Source: CAVTWD01 sp963738325
GTDB taxonomy: Bacteria; Actinomycetota; Acidimicrobiia; Acidimicrobiales; Ilumatobacteraceae
Reading direction: 5' to 3'
DNA: 64,000 nt
NCBI GenBank assembly: GCA_963738325.1
Contig: CAVTWD010000012.1
Location: forward strand, 1 to 64,000
In this document: in pieces, positions 17,207-27,214 of the stretch
Layout: each line of letters opens with the position of its first letter
How positions within the stretch are numbered: the stretch's first letter is position 1
Position numbers and translations under genes: made by a program
Notes under the pieces: generated by a model
What the model was told of the DNA's origin: nothing
Seen by the model: the letters and a program-made list of their open reading frames with translations, nothing else
Database searches by the model: none

Positions 17207-18082
17207 TCAGGCGAGCTTGGCCAATGCCTCGGTGAGACCGTCGACCGTCCAGCGACCGTCCTTGGTGACGCCATCGCCGAGCTCCCACGAGCGAACGATC
17301 TTCACCTCGCCCCCTTGCACGAAGAAGGTCTGCCCGGTGAAGGCACACTCCTCGGAGGCCAGGTACGCGACCAACGGCGAGATGTTCGCCGGATCCCAGA
17401 TGTCGAAGGCTCCTGGCCGCTCGGGCGCCTTCACAATCTCACCGAGCCCGGGCGTGGATTCCGTGAGGCGAGTGCGGGCGGCCGGCGCGATGCAGTTGCT
17501 CTTCACGTTGTAACGGCTCAACTCCTTCGCGCAGATCTGGCTGAAGGTGGCGATGCCCGACTTGGCGGCGCCGTAGTTCGACTGGCCGGGGTTCGAGAGC
17601 AGACCGGAGGTCGAGGAGGTGTGCACGAGGTTGCGGGTCTTCGTGACGCCCGCCTTGCTCCGCTCGCGCCAGTAGGCCGCCGCCCAGCGGGAGGGTACGA
17701 AATGCCCCTTCAGGTGGACGGCGATCACCGCGTCCCATTCCTCCTCGGTCATGTTCACGAGGACTCGATCGCGCAGGATCCCGGCGTTGTTCACGAGGAT
17801 GTCGAGGTCACCGAAGGTCTCGATGGCCGAGTTGACGAGACGCTGGCCCCCTTCCCAATCGGCGACGTTGTCGCCGTTGGCCACGGCCTCGCCACCCATG
17901 GCCTTGATCTCGTTCACGACCTCCTGCGCGGGCGTGACGTCACCGCCGGTTCCGTCGGCCGCGCCGCCGAGGTCGTTGACGACGACCTTCGCGCCTTCGG
18001 CCGCGAAGAACAGGGCGTGTTCGCGACCGATCCCTCGACCGGCACCGGTGATGATCGCCACACGATCGTCGAGCGCGCCCAT
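17207..18082 (-). CDS. SDR family oxidoreductase, (3R)-hydroxyacyl-CoA dehydrogenase-like
   Basis: 291 residues. Motifs: ALDDRVAIITGAGRGIGREH (TGxxxGIG cofactor loop), VVVNDLGGAADGTGGDVTPA, DILVNNAGILRDRVLVNMTE, and the catalytic HTSSTSGLLSNPGQSNYGAAK with Ser, Tyr and Lys. The NDLGG..GG..PAQ..VNEI stretch after the second strand is characteristic of SDRs related to the (3R)-hydroxyacyl-CoA dehydrogenase domain of peroxisomal multifunctional enzyme. A role in fatty-acid or sterol side-chain breakdown is likely but unproved. Stop lies 41 bases upstream of the RDD gene start, so the two could be co-transcribed. Confidence 0.88.
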   Translation of the reverse strand: MGALDDRVAIITGAGRGIGREHALFFAAEGAKVVVNDLGGAADGTGGDVTPAQEVVNEIKAMGGEAVANGDNVADWEGGQRLVNSAIETFGDLDILVNNAGILRDRVLVNMTEEEWDAVIAVHLKGHFVPSRWAAAYWRERSKAGVTKTRNLVHTSSTSGLLSNPGQSNYGAAKSGIATFSQICAKELSRYNVKSNCIAPAARTRLTESTPGLGEIVKAPERPGAFDIWDPANISPLVAYLASEECAFTGQTFFVQGGEVKIVRSWELGDGVTKDGRWTVDGLTEALAKLA

Positions 18083-18160
18083 GCCACAACCCCCTCTACC
18101 TCGATGCTGGCGGCACGCTATACGGGCGGGCCGGCGCGGTTGAAACGCCGACGGGCCCGC

Positions 18161-20149
18161 TCAACCCATCGTGATGTTGACCGGCGTCCCCCGCTTCACC
18201 GTGAGGGTGGGCCCGGGGTCGGTGGCGCGCACGTGGCTGCTGATCGAGCCCGTGATGGTGCCTTGCGCGAGCCCTGCCTGAGCGATCGCGGCCACCGCCT
18301 CCTGGAGCTTCATGCCGATGACGTTGGGCACGGCGACGACGTCGGGACCCTTGGACACGGCCACGTTGACCGTGGACCCCTTCTGCACCTGGGTGCCGGC
18401 TGCGGGAGCGATGGCGGCCACCGCCCCGACGGGCGCGGTGTCGCTGAACACGTCGGGCACGCGCTTGACCACGAGGCCGAGTTGCTGCAGCGCGGTGACG
18501 GCTTGCGCGAAGGGAACATTCACCACGGCCGGGACGGTGCGCGGCTTGGCGCCCTGCGAGACGACCATGTCCACGGCGGTGCCCTTCGGCACTTCGGTTC
18601 CCGGCCGGAAGGCCTTGCCCCCGACCGTCCACGACAGGACGTTTCCGGCCCGAGCCTTCTCGTCGTACTGCTGCTTGACCGTGCCCACCTTGAGCCCGGC
18701 GCCGGCCAGCGCCTTCTGGGCCGCGGCCTGCGCCCGGCCGGCAAGGTCGGGCAACTTCGCCGGGAAGGGACCGTCGGACACCGAGAGCACGATGCTGGCG
18801 CCCCGTTTGAGCTGCCCGCTCCGCGGGGCCTGCTCGTACACCATGTCCTTCGCGTAGGTGTCGTTGCGGCCGTGGCGCTCGTCGACCCTCCACTCGTACT
18901 GCGAGACGATGTTGCGCGCCCGTGCGATCTCGACACCGACCAGCGGCGGCACCGGGTAGCTCGGCACCGAGTTGCGCTGGTAGACGACCACGGCGACGGC
19001 GATGGCGGCGACGGCCACCATGGCCGCGATCAGACCCGCGATCAGTCGGCCCCGACGGCGCGGCTGCGCCATCTCGTCGTACAGGACCGGGGTCTTCGGC
19101 GAGGCCGGCGCCGGCGGCGATCCGTTGGACGCTGGGGTGTGCGCAGCAACGTCGTCGCCAGCGCCGTTGCCGGCCGCCGGGGGCGCCACCGATGGCGTGG
19201 GCTCCGTGGCGAGCCCAGCCAGCGGCAACTCGGCGGTCCTCGACGGGGCGACCGGGGGCAGCAGCGTGTCATCCGCGTCGCCGATCACCGTCGTGCGGAC
19301 CAAGGGCAGCGGTGCCGGCCGCGGCAACCGCTCGGCCGTATGGATGAGGGCTCGGCCGAGGTCGGCGGCGGAGTAGCGCTCCGCCGGGTCGGGACGCCCG
19401 GCCCGCTCGACCACCGACGCCAGCGGGCCCAGATCGGCCGAGGCCGGCATGAGCTTGTCGAGGCGGTTCATGAGGGTGGCCACGGTGGTGTCCGCGGCGA
19501 AGGGCACCTGGCCCGTCACCGACTCGATGAGCACGAGGGCGAGCGAGTAGACGTCGCTGCGACCGTCGACGGGGAGGCCCCGGGCCTGCTCGGGTGATGC
19601 GTAGCGGGCGGTGCCGAGCACAACGCCGGCCGGCTCGGTCCACGCCGCCTCGGCCAAGGCCCGGGCGAGCCCGAAGTCGGCGATGCGCAGCCGCCCATCA
19701 TCGTCGAAGAGCAGGTTGGCGGGCTTGATGTCACGGTGAACGAAGCCACGCCGATGCGCGTAGTCGAGCCCGCGGGCGGCATCGAGCCCGACGAGCAGCG
19801 CTTGTGAGGGCGACAGCAGCCGGTTGCGGTCGAGGATGGAGCGGAGGCTGCCACCGCTCAGGAACTCGAGCACGAGGTAGGGGGCGCCGCGGTCCTCGCC
19901 CCAGTCATGGACGGCCATGATGTTGGGGTGATTGAGGGCGGCGGCGGCTTGCGCCTCGGCCCGGAAGCGCTTGAGGAACAGCGAGTCCTCGGCCAGTGAC
20001 GGATGCAGCACCTTGACGGCCACCCGGCGCCGCAGCTCGACGTCGTCGGCCACGAAGACGACCGCCGACGCGCCGGAACCGACGGGCGCGACCAGGCGAT
20101 AACGTCCGCCGAGCACCCGCCCGATCTGGTTCTGGCCGACCACCGGCAT
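18161..20149 (-). CDS. PknB-type Ser/Thr kinase with PASTA domains
   Basis: Transmembrane receptor kinase, 663 residues from ATG 20149. The cytosolic kinase domain has the Gly loop VGSGASAVV (23-31), catalytic Lys46 (RRVAVKVLHP), HRDIKPANLL with Asp140, DFG at 158-160 and ASPEQ. A Pro/Thr-rich juxtamembrane region follows, then one membrane helix (about 369-390) and four PASTA-like repeats (about 400-663), the muropeptide-sensing part in PknB and PrkC. Unlike classical pknB it is not beside pbpA/rodA/ftsW, so it is a second or relocated copy. It is divergent from the small gene at 20233. Confidence 0.93.
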   Translation of the reverse strand: MPVVGQNQIGRVLGGRYRLVAPVGSGASAVVFVADDVELRRRVAVKVLHPSLAEDSLFLKRFRAEAQAAAALNHPNIMAVHDWGEDRGAPYLVLEFLSGGSLRSILDRNRLLSPSQALLVGLDAARGLDYAHRRGFVHRDIKPANLLFDDDGRLRIADFGLARALAEAAWTEPAGVVLGTARYASPEQARGLPVDGRSDVYSLALVLIESVTGQVPFAADTTVATLMNRLDKLMPASADLGPLASVVERAGRPDPAERYSAADLGRALIHTAERLPRPAPLPLVRTTVIGDADDTLLPPVAPSRTAELPLAGLATEPTPSVAPPAAGNGAGDDVAAHTPASNGSPPAPASPKTPVLYDEMAQPRRRGRLIAGLIAAMVAVAAIAVAVVVYQRNSVPSYPVPPLVGVEIARARNIVSQYEWRVDERHGRNDTYAKDMVYEQAPRSGQLKRGASIVLSVSDGPFPAKLPDLAGRAQAAAQKALAGAGLKVGTVKQQYDEKARAGNVLSWTVGGKAFRPGTEVPKGTAVDMVVSQGAKPRTVPAVVNVPFAQAVTALQQLGLVVKRVPDVFSDTAPVGAVAAIAPAAGTQVQKGSTVNVAVSKGPDVVAVPNVIGMKLQEAVAAIAQAGLAQGTITGSISSHVRATDPGPTLTVKRGTPVNITMG

Positions 20150-20232
20150 CAGGGGGACGCTACCGTTTCGACCCCCTCGACGGGGGGCACCCCTGAGGCC
20201 CGCGAGCCTACTCACCGAGGGATGATGGCCTC

Positions 20233-20697
20233 GTGGCACGCCGCATCGACTGGGTCCGCGTGGGGATGTGGGCCCTCGGTCTGGTCGCGGTCACCTCGAT
20301 CGTCATCGGCTTCGCGGTGGCCCGAACCGGTGATGCCGCGATCCAGATCAACGACCCGGCCGTGGAGCGGGTCGTGCCCAAGCCGGGAGATCTCGTCCTG
20401 CGCCAGAGTGAGGTCGGCATCGACCTGGCGAGCGGCTACCGCGGCGTGCTCGTGATCGACGGCATGGAGATCCCGACCGTCGATGTGACGCCGACCGACC
20501 CGGGTGCGGGCCCGAAGGCGCCGAGCCTCGACGCGCAGTTCGACCCCGCGGTGAACACCGTGTTCTTCACGCCCCGGAAGGGCGCGCCGATCGAGGAGTT
20601 CGCCCCGGGCGAGCACACCGTGACGGCCATCTTCTGGAAGATGACCGAGACCCGCCAGCAAGCCCGCAGCGTCCTGTGGCGCTTCAAGGTCGCCTAG
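20233..20697 (+). CDS. Membrane-anchored unknown protein
   Basis: 154 residues from GTG 20233. An N-terminal signal-anchor helix (VGMWALGLVAVTSIVIGFAV) precedes an extracytoplasmic domain of about 115 residues rich in beta-strand-like text (GYRGVLVIDGMEIP, NTVFFTPRKGAPIEEFAPGE, EHTVTAIFWKMTETRQQA). The last part resembles an Ig-like or CopC-like fold (conversion of a payload onto a scaffold ending LWRFKV), but no conserved metal ligands are visible. Divergent from the PASTA kinase with an 83-base gap, which could hold both promoters. Function unknown. Confidence 0.65.
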   Translation: MARRIDWVRVGMWALGLVAVTSIVIGFAVARTGDAAIQINDPAVERVVPKPGDLVLRQSEVGIDLASGYRGVLVIDGMEIPTVDVTPTDPGAGPKAPSLDAQFDPAVNTVFFTPRKGAPIEEFAPGEHTVTAIFWKMTETRQQARSVLWRFKVA

Positions 20698-20749
20698 TAC
20701 CAGGTCGCCCGAGCTTGAGACGTTGTGACAAGTCTTCGCGGTGGAGGTC

Positions 20750-20823
20750 GATCCGGCTCTGCCGGTCGGGAGCTCCCAGAAGGGCGGGATCCGAAGGAGG
20801 GGAAGGTCTCCTTCCCCCCTTCG
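20750..20823 (-). repeat. Two-hairpin dispersed element, copy 1
   Basis: On the minus strand, directly after the ligA stop, GAAGGGGGGAAGG-AGA-CCTTCCCCTCCTTC (20793-20822) forms a strong hairpin, followed about 25 bases later by GACCGGCAGAGCCGGATC (20767-20750). Same order and orientation relative to the upstream gene as copies 2 (37446-37525) and 3 (46992-47072). Probably acts as the ligA transcript end; also lies at the end of the convergent plus gene. Confidence 0.7.
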
Positions 20824-22883
20824 CTAACGATCCGGCCCTCCTTCGGGAAGCTCGCCGGTCTCGAGCAGGCGGACAAAGGCGGCCTCGTCGAGCACCGGGA
20901 TGCCCAGCTCGGTGGCCTTGGCCAGCTTCGACGCCCCGGGCTCGGCACCGACCACGAGCGCGGCGGTCTTCTTGCTCACACTGCCCGGGCTCTTGCCCCC
21001 GCGGGCCTTGATGGCCTCCTCGGCCGCCTCGCGGCTGAAGCCCTCGAGCGTGCCCGTGACGACCACGGCCCTGCCCGCGAGCGCCTGGGGGTGGCGGCTC
21101 ACCTCGACGCGGCCGAAGTCGACGCCGGCGGCGCGCAGGCGCTCGACCATGTCGCGGTTCGCCTCGATGCCGAACCAGGCCCGGATCGACGCGGCGATGA
21201 CCGGGCCGACGCCTTCGACGGAGGCGAGGTCGGCCTCGGAGGCCTCCGCGATGGCGTCGAGGCTGCCGAAGGCGCGGGCCAGGACCGCTGCCGCCGCGGG
21301 ACCGAGGTGCTTGATGCCCAACCCGACGAGGAGGCGGGGCAGCGGCCGCTGTCTCGAGGCTGAGATGGCGGCGAGCAGCTTGGTGACGCTGAGGTCCCCG
21401 AAGCCTTCGAAGCCGAGCAGCTGCTCGGGCTCCAGGCGGTAGATGTCGGCCGCGTCCCGCAACAACCCCGCCTTCGTCAACAGGGACACGGTGCGCTCGC
21501 CGAGCCCCTCGATGTCCATCGCCCCACGCGTGGCGAAGTGGATGATCCGCCCGTCGCGCTGGTACGGGCAGTCGACCTCGACGCAGCGGGTGTCGGCCTC
21601 CCCCGGCAGCCGCACGAGGGTGGTCTGCAGCGGGCACGGGCACAAGGTCGGGAAGACCCAGGGGACGGTGCCCTCCGGGCGCAGGCCGAGAACGGGCCCG
21701 ACCACTTCGGGGATGACGTCGCCCGCCTTGCGGACCACCACCGTGTCGCCCGGCCGGACGTCCTTCGCCGCCACTTGGTCCTCGTTGTGCAACGTGGCCA
21801 GCCCGACCGTGGAACCGCCCACGAACACGGGCTCGAGCACGGCGAACGGCGTGGCCCGGCCGGTACGCCCGATGGACACCATGATGTCCTTGAGCAGCGT
21901 GGTGCGCTGCTCGGGCGGGAACTTGTAGGCGACGGCCCAGCGAGGCGCCTTCGAGGTGGCCCCCAGCTGCAGGCGCTGGCCGAGGTCGTCGACCTTCACG
22001 ACGACGCCGTCGATCTCGTAGTCGAGGTCGTGACGGTGCTCCTGCCACCGCAGGGCGTAGGCGTACACCTCCTCCAACGAGGAGAACGTGCGGATCTCCG
22101 GGTTGACCGGCAGCCCGAAGCCGGCCAGCCACTCGAGGGTCTCGTGGTGCGTGGGCGGCTCGCTCGCGCCGGCCACCTCGCCGAGCTGGTAGCACCACAT
22201 CGACAGGTCGCGGCGGGCGGTGATGGTGGCGTCCTTCTGCCGGAGGCTGCCGGCGGCCGAGTTGCGCGGGTTCACGAACAGGCGCTCACCCGCGTCGGCC
22301 TGGCGGCGGTTCAGCTCGTCGAACGCGGAGACCGGCATGTAGACCTCGCCGCGGGCCTCGAGCACGGCGGGTGCGCCGCGCAGGCGCTTGGGCAAGGCGG
22401 CGATCGTGGCGACGTTGGCCGTGACGTCCTCCCCTACGCGCCCGTCGCCCCGGGTGGCGGCTTGCGCGAAACGCCCGCCCTCGTAGCGCACCGAGATGGC
22501 CAGCCCGTCGATCTTCAGCTCGCACACGTAGCGGGCGGCCGCGCCGCCGAGCCCGCGCTGCACCCGTGACCCCCAGGCCCGCAACTCGTCCTCGTCGAAG
22601 GCATTGTCGAGGCTCATCATCGCCACCCGGTGGAGGACCGGGGCGAAGGTGGTGACCGCGGCCCCGCCGACGACCTGGGTCGGCGAGTCGGGCGTGATCA
22701 GCTCGGGGTGCTCGGCTTCGATCGACCGCAGCTCGCGGACGAGGCCGTCGTAGTCCGCGTCGCTGATCTCGGGCTCGTCGAGCTCGTAGTAGCGCCGATC
22801 GTGGTAGCGGATCCGGTCTCCAGCGATTCCACACGCTCGCGCAGCGCATCGGCGTGCTCCGCGGTTGGCTCTGGCTGGGCCAC
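20824..22883 (-). CDS. ligA: NAD-dependent DNA ligase, one frameshift near the 5' end
   Basis: Seals nicks in replication and repair using NAD+. Adenylation domain: IRYHDRRYYELDEPEISDAD (domain Ia, frame +1), then VCELKIDGLAISVRYEGG with the AMP-accepting Lys, EARGEVYMP, NPRNSAAGSLRQKD and DYEIDGVVVKVDD. OB fold: GRTGRATPFAVLEPV. Zn finger Cys are in TLCPCP..CVEVDCPYQ. Helix-hairpin-helix region IEGLGERTVSLL to VEGVGPVIAASI, and a C-terminal BRCT domain (GRAVVVTGTLEGFSREAA). About 686 residues. One single-base shift at about 22815 separates the first 20 residues; GTG 22883 is the likely start. Upstream lies the MetE-like gene, an arrangement also seen in mycobacteria. Confidence 0.95.
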
Positions 22884-22954
22884 CTCATCGACGTTACCCA
22901 GCGGGTGTGACGCGGTTCCCGGAACGGGCCTCCCCGGCCGAGATCGTGGCGACC

Positions 22955-24010
22955 TCAGGCGCCCGCGGACAGGCGCGTGGCCAGGGACCGGGCTCGGACC
23001 CGTTCGCTGACCTCGTCGAGGAATCCGAGCACCCGCGCCGCTTGAGCCTCGGTGTGGAGCCCGAGCCCGCAGGCGGGGGTGACGATTGCCTGCTGGCGCA
23101 GCCTCCCGGGATGGCAACCGGCCTTCACCAGCCCGCACCAAAGCTCGGCGAGGTCCTGCCAGTACCGATCGACGCTCGGCCGCACCGGCCGGTCGGTGGG
23201 GATCACCCCCCACGCCACCCACCCGCCCGCGCCCAGGAAGGCGGCCAGGTAACCGGCCACCGAGAGCAGCTCGGAGCGCACAGGGAGCGACAAGATGGCC
23301 GGGCCGGTGGCGAGGATGGCGGCCCAGTCGCCGTGCCCGCAGTGATGGACGCCCACCATGGCGGTGGCCTCGATGGCGGCCAGCGCCCCCGACACCAAGT
23401 CGATGGCGCTGTCCGGAGCGAGCGGGAACCCGGGCCGGAGGATGGCGCCGAGGCCGGGCTCGTCCACGAACACCACCTGGGGGCAGTCGGGGAGCGCTTC
23501 GGCCACAGCCTGGTGGAGCGCCCGGAGGTGCTCCCGCACCGCCCTCACGGCCACGTCGAAGGCCGTGCTGGCCGGCACCCCCTTCGCCATGAGGGCGAGA
23601 CCGAGGGTCATGGGCCCGGTGAACTGCCACTTCACCGGTCCCCGGCGGCCCTCGGCCACCCGCAGGAAGGCTCGGAGGCCGCCGAAGGCGTCGTGGTCGA
23701 TGTCCGTCGTGACCTGGGCCAGGGCGTCGACGCGGCGGGGGTCCACCACCAGCTCGCCGTCGTCGCCCACCTGCACGCCACGGACGCCGACGACCGCCTG
23801 CCCCAGCATCCCCTCGGCCGGCGTTCGACGCGGGAGGGTCGGAATCGCCGGCAGCTGGGGGTGGACGGTGAGCATCAACTGCGCCGCGGCCACCGGGTCG
23901 CGGTGCGGGAGGCTGCCGATCGATGTCGCCACGCCGGCGGGGAGGTCGATCCTCACGCTGCTCGCCTCCCCTCGAACCGGCTCTGGGATGGCGGCGCCAC
24001 CGGGGGTCAC
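22955..24010 (-). CDS. MetE-like (cobalamin-independent methionine synthase family) protein
   Basis: 351 residues, about half of MetE, corresponding to its C-terminal catalytic barrel only. Motifs: AGVATSIGSLPHRDPVAAAQ, GPVKWQFTGPMTLGLALMAK, VVFVDEPGLGAILRPG, MVGVHHCGHGDWAAIL (His and Cys of the Zn site), and TPACGLGLHTEAQA with the last Zn-ligand Cys. Single-barrel relatives sit beside ligA in mycobacteria (Rv3015c) and have no proved methionine synthase activity. A start at GTG 23956 (VRIDLPAGVATSIG) is an alternative to 24010. Operon with ligA downstream. Confidence 0.82.
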   Translation of the reverse strand: MTPGGAAIPEPVRGEASSVRIDLPAGVATSIGSLPHRDPVAAAQLMLTVHPQLPAIPTLPRRTPAEGMLGQAVVGVRGVQVGDDGELVVDPRRVDALAQVTTDIDHDAFGGLRAFLRVAEGRRGPVKWQFTGPMTLGLALMAKGVPASTAFDVAVRAVREHLRALHQAVAEALPDCPQVVFVDEPGLGAILRPGFPLAPDSAIDLVSGALAAIEATAMVGVHHCGHGDWAAILATGPAILSLPVRSELLSVAGYLAAFLGAGGWVAWGVIPTDRPVRPSVDRYWQDLAELWCGLVKAGCHPGRLRQQAIVTPACGLGLHTEAQAARVLGFLDEVSERVRARSLATRLSAGA

Positions 24011-24072
24011 CCGAGAACCGCCCGGGCCCTACGTTGGTCATCCCGCGGGTCTCGCGGCAAGTCTTGCCGGCC

Positions 24073-24940
24073 GTGCAGATCGTCTCGGGTCGCAACGGTC
24101 CCCGCCTGGCGTGGGTCGCTGGCGGTGGTGGTCGCGCCGGCGGCGAGCGCGGCCCTCGACGGCCGCAGCGTGGCGGTCCAGCTGGTGGCGTCGATCGGGT
24201 TGTGGGGGGCGTGGGCCGTCGGCCTGGTCAGTGTGCTGGTCCCCTCGACTGCCAGCCTCACCGCGCTGCGCCTCGTCGCCCCCTTGGGGGTGGTGGCCGC
24301 GGGCATGGCCGCCCTCGCCGGGGGCGGGGCGGCGGCCTCGATCGTCGCCGTCGCCGGCTCGCTGCTGGTATTGGCGTACCTCTTCACGGGCGAGGTGGGC
24401 GAGACGCTCGTGCAGGGTTCGGCGTATGGCGACGAGCGTCGCTTCCCCCTCCGCCCTCCGGTCGCGGTCATCGCCTCCGCGGCCCTGCTCTGGCTCCTCA
24501 CCGCGGCCCCGCTCGTGGCCGGGCCGCTACTGCTGGCGGCCAGCCAGTGGGTCGGCGGGGTGCTGCTCAGCCTTGCTGGGGCCGGCCTCGCCCGCATCAC
24601 GGTCCCCCGGCTGCACCGCCTCAGCCAGCGGTTCGTCGTGCTCGTGCCGGCCGGGTTCGTCATCCACGATCCGGTGTTCTTGGCCGGCACGGCGATGTTC
24701 CGCCGAACGGAGCTGGCTCGGCTCGGCCTCGCGCCAGCCGGATCCACGGCGACCGATCTGAGTGCGGGGGCGACCGGCAGCGCGCTCGAGGTCGTGCTCC
24801 AGGAGCCCGCCACCGTCACGGTGGCACCGCCGTTGCGCAAGGAAGGCCCGAACGTCCGCGCCTCGGCGTTCCTCGTGGTCCCGAGCCGCCCCGGCCGGCT
24901 GCTCGCAGCGGCGGCCGAGCGCTCCTACCCGGTGGCCTGA
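24073..24940 (+). CDS. Membrane protein of unknown function
   Basis: About 285 residues with roughly five membrane helices (VQLVASIGLWGAWAVGLVSV, ALRLVAPLGVVAAGMAALAG, AVIASAALLWLLTAAPLVAG, LLLAASQWVGGVLLSLAGAG) and a C-terminal cytosolic domain of about 120 residues containing RFVVLVPAGFVIHDPVFLAG and RKEGPNVRASAFLVVPSRPG. I do not recognise it. The start is unclear: GTG 24073 opens a frame that reads naturally (IVSGRNGPRLAW) into this one if a base is missing near 24110; otherwise GTG 24125. Divergent from the MetE-like gene; its 3' end overlaps the convergent mnmA end by 16 bases. Confidence 0.65.
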
Positions 24941-26062
24941 GCGCCAGTGGCCCGAGCGCCGACGGCTGTCCCGCCGGTCGCCGTCCCGTCGGTCGTTTCG
25001 GCGCCGGTGGCCGTCCCGCCGGTCGCCGTCCCGCCGCCGAGCACGAACCGATTCGACGGGTCGTACAGCACGACGGTCTGCCCGGGAGCCACCCGCCGCT
25101 GCGGCCGGTGCCACTCGAGGCGGCCCCCGTCGAAGACCGCCGCCCTGGCCTCGCCGTGCGCGCTGCACTGGGCGAGCACGGCACCGGTGACGGGCCCGTC
25201 GACCCAGCTCATCCCGTCCAGGACGACACCGCCCGTCGAGCGCGTCCTCGGCTGATCCCACCACGATCCGCCGACTGGCGACGTCGACGTCGAGCACGTA
25301 GCGGCGCTCGCCGCCTCCCCCACCCACCCCCCGGCGCTGACCCACCGTGACGAGCTCGACCGCGTCGACCGATCCGAGCTGGCTGCCGGCGCGGTCGACC
25401 ACGGCGGCGGGATGCAGGGCAAGCCGCGGCGCCAGGAAGGCGCCCCGCCCGCCGGTCGAGGTGATGAAACAGACGTCCTGGCTGTCGGGCTTGCCCGCCG
25501 TGCGCAAACCGAGGGCTCGGGCCCGCTGGCGGACCTCGGCCTTGGTCGACGAGCCGACAGGGAACATGACCCGGGCGAGTGTCCGTTGGTCGAGCATGTG
25601 GACCACGTAGCTCTGGTCCTTGGCGCGGTCCGCGCCCCGTTCCAGCCGCCATCGCCCGCCCGGACCGCGGGTGACCTGCGCGTGATGCCCGGTGGCCACC
25701 GCGTCGATCCCCAGCTGCCTCGCCCTGCGTAGGAGCCGCTCGAACTTCACGTGGCGGTTGCATTCGATGCACGGGTTCGGCGTGTGGCCCCGAGCGTGCG
25801 CGGCGACGTAAGGGTCGACGACATGGGCGGCGAAGTCGGCGCCGAAGTTGAAGACATGGTGCTCGACGCCGAGTTGCTGGGCCACCCGCCGGGCGTCCTC
25901 GACGTCGCCGACCGAGCAGCAGCCCGTGTCGGAGTCACCTCCCCAGAGTTTCATCGTCACGCCGATGACCTCCCAGCCCTCCTCCAGCAGGAGGGCGGCG
26001 GCCACGGAGGAGTCGACGCCGCCGCTCATGGCGACGAGCACCGTCGGCCGGGTCATGGTCAC
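24925..26062 (-). CDS. mnmA: tRNA 2-thiouridylase MnmA, one frameshift, low-complexity C-terminal tail
   Basis: Thiolates wobble U34 of Lys, Glu and Gln tRNAs using sulphur from IscS. The PP-loop SGGVDSSVAAALLLEEGWEV is at residue 14, MKLWGGDSDTGCCSVGDVED follows, and the two catalytic Cys lie in TPNPCIECNRHVKFE and KPDSQDVCFI. Later GQRRGVG and YVLDVDVASRRIVVG are typical. A frameshift near 25235 joins the beta-barrel end (LDGMSWVDGPVTGAVLAQCS, VAPGQTVVLYD). After the normal end (FVLGGG) there is an odd tail of about 40 residues made of imperfect GGTATG repeats. GTG 26062 overlaps the iscS stop; ATG 26056 is possible. Confidence 0.93.
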
Positions 26063-27180
26063 CGCCGCAGCCGCGCCACCGCGTCCGGGATCACCTCGAG
26101 GGCCCGGTCGACGTCGGCATCCGTCGAAGTAGGTCCGAGGGTGAGCCGCAGCGCTCCCCGCGCGAGCTCCTTGGCCACGCCCATGGCGGTGAGCACGTGA
26201 GAGGGCTCCATCGCCCCGCTGGCGCAGGACGACGCCGCCGACGCGCGGACGCCTCCTCGATCGAGGAGGAACAGCAGGGCCTCACTCTCGACCCCCTCGA
26301 TGCACACGTGGGCCGAGCCAGGCACCTTGGCGCGGCGGGGCACGGTCTCGACGACACCCGGCACGGCCGCCACCAGCCCGTCGACGAGACGGTCGCGCCG
26401 GCCGGCCACCTCGGTCGACGCCGCCTCGCGCCCGGCCGTGGTGACCCTCAACGCCTCGGCCATGGCCACGATCCCGGCCACGTTCTGCGTTCCACTGCGC
26501 CGATCGCGCTCCTGGCCCCCTCCGAACAGCAGTGGCTCGAGGGTCACCCCGTCACGCACGACGAGCGCGCCGACGCCCTTGGGGCCGCCGAACTTGTGGG
26601 CGCTGATGGCGACGAGACCGGCCCCCACGGCCTCGGCGACCACGTCGAGCCAGGTGACGGCCTGCACCGCGTCCGTGTGCACGACCGCGTCCGGGGCCCG
26701 CTCCGCCACCAGCGCCACGACGTCGGCCAGCGGAGCGATGGTGCCGACCTCGTTGTTCACGAGCATCACCGACACGAGCCGCACATCCGGGCCGAGCGCC
26801 TCGGCCAGCTGGTCCAGGTCGACCGCACCCGTCGCGTCGACGCCCACGATGCGGCCATCGACGTGCTCGACGGGATGGAGCACGGCATGGTGTTCGGCCG
26901 CCGTCGTGACGGCGACGCCGCCGTGGCGGCGGACCGTGCCGAGCACGGCGAGGTTGTCGCCCTCGGTGCCGCAGCCGGTGAACACGACCTCACCGGGGCG
27001 ACAGCCCAGTGACGACGCCACCGTCTCGCGCGCTTCGTCGAGTGCCCTCATCGCGTCACGAGCGTCGGCATGGGAACCGGACGGGTTGGCGAATCGCTCG
27101 GCCAGGAAGGGACGCATCGCGGCGATGGCCTCGGGGCGCATCGGCGTGGTCGCAGCGTGGTCGAGGTAGGCGGCGGTCAC
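26059..27180 (-). CDS. iscS: Cysteine desulfurase IscS/NifS type
   Basis: PLP enzyme that takes sulphur from cysteine for tRNA thiolation and Fe-S clusters. About 373 residues. Seen: VTAAYLDHAATTPMRPEA (start of the fold), NPSGSHADARDA, VVFTGCGTEGDNLAVLGTVR, TAAEHHAVL (His stacking on PLP), VHTDAVQA (Asp), ISAHKFGGPKGVGALVV with the PLP Lys, GGGQERDRRSGTQN, and the active Cys in SAASSCASGAMEPSHVL. I favour GTG 27180 because the fold begins there; ATG 27216 adds 12 residues and would overlap the divergent gene. The stop overlaps the mnmA start by four bases, consistent with sulphur being passed to MnmA. Confidence 0.95.
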   Translation of the reverse strand: MTAAYLDHAATTPMRPEAIAAMRPFLAERFANPSGSHADARDAMRALDEARETVASSLGCRPGEVVFTGCGTEGDNLAVLGTVRRHGGVAVTTAAEHHAVLHPVEHVDGRIVGVDATGAVDLDQLAEALGPDVRLVSVMLVNNEVGTIAPLADVVALVAERAPDAVVHTDAVQAVTWLDVVAEAVGAGLVAISAHKFGGPKGVGALVVRDGVTLEPLLFGGGQERDRRSGTQNVAGIVAMAEALRVTTAGREAASTEVAGRRDRLVDGLVAAVPGVVETVPRRAKVPGSAHVCIEGVESEALLFLLDRGGVRASAASSCASGAMEPSHVLTAMGVAKELARGALRLTLGPTSTDADVDRALEVIPDAVARLRR

Positions 27181-27214
27181 TGGGGCGAGGCTATTTCGTG
27201 GTGGACTCGTGGCC

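Noticed and set aside
17315..19597. 760-codon plus-strand frame
   Set aside because: Antisense to the SDR and PASTA kinase, both of which have full sets of family motifs.
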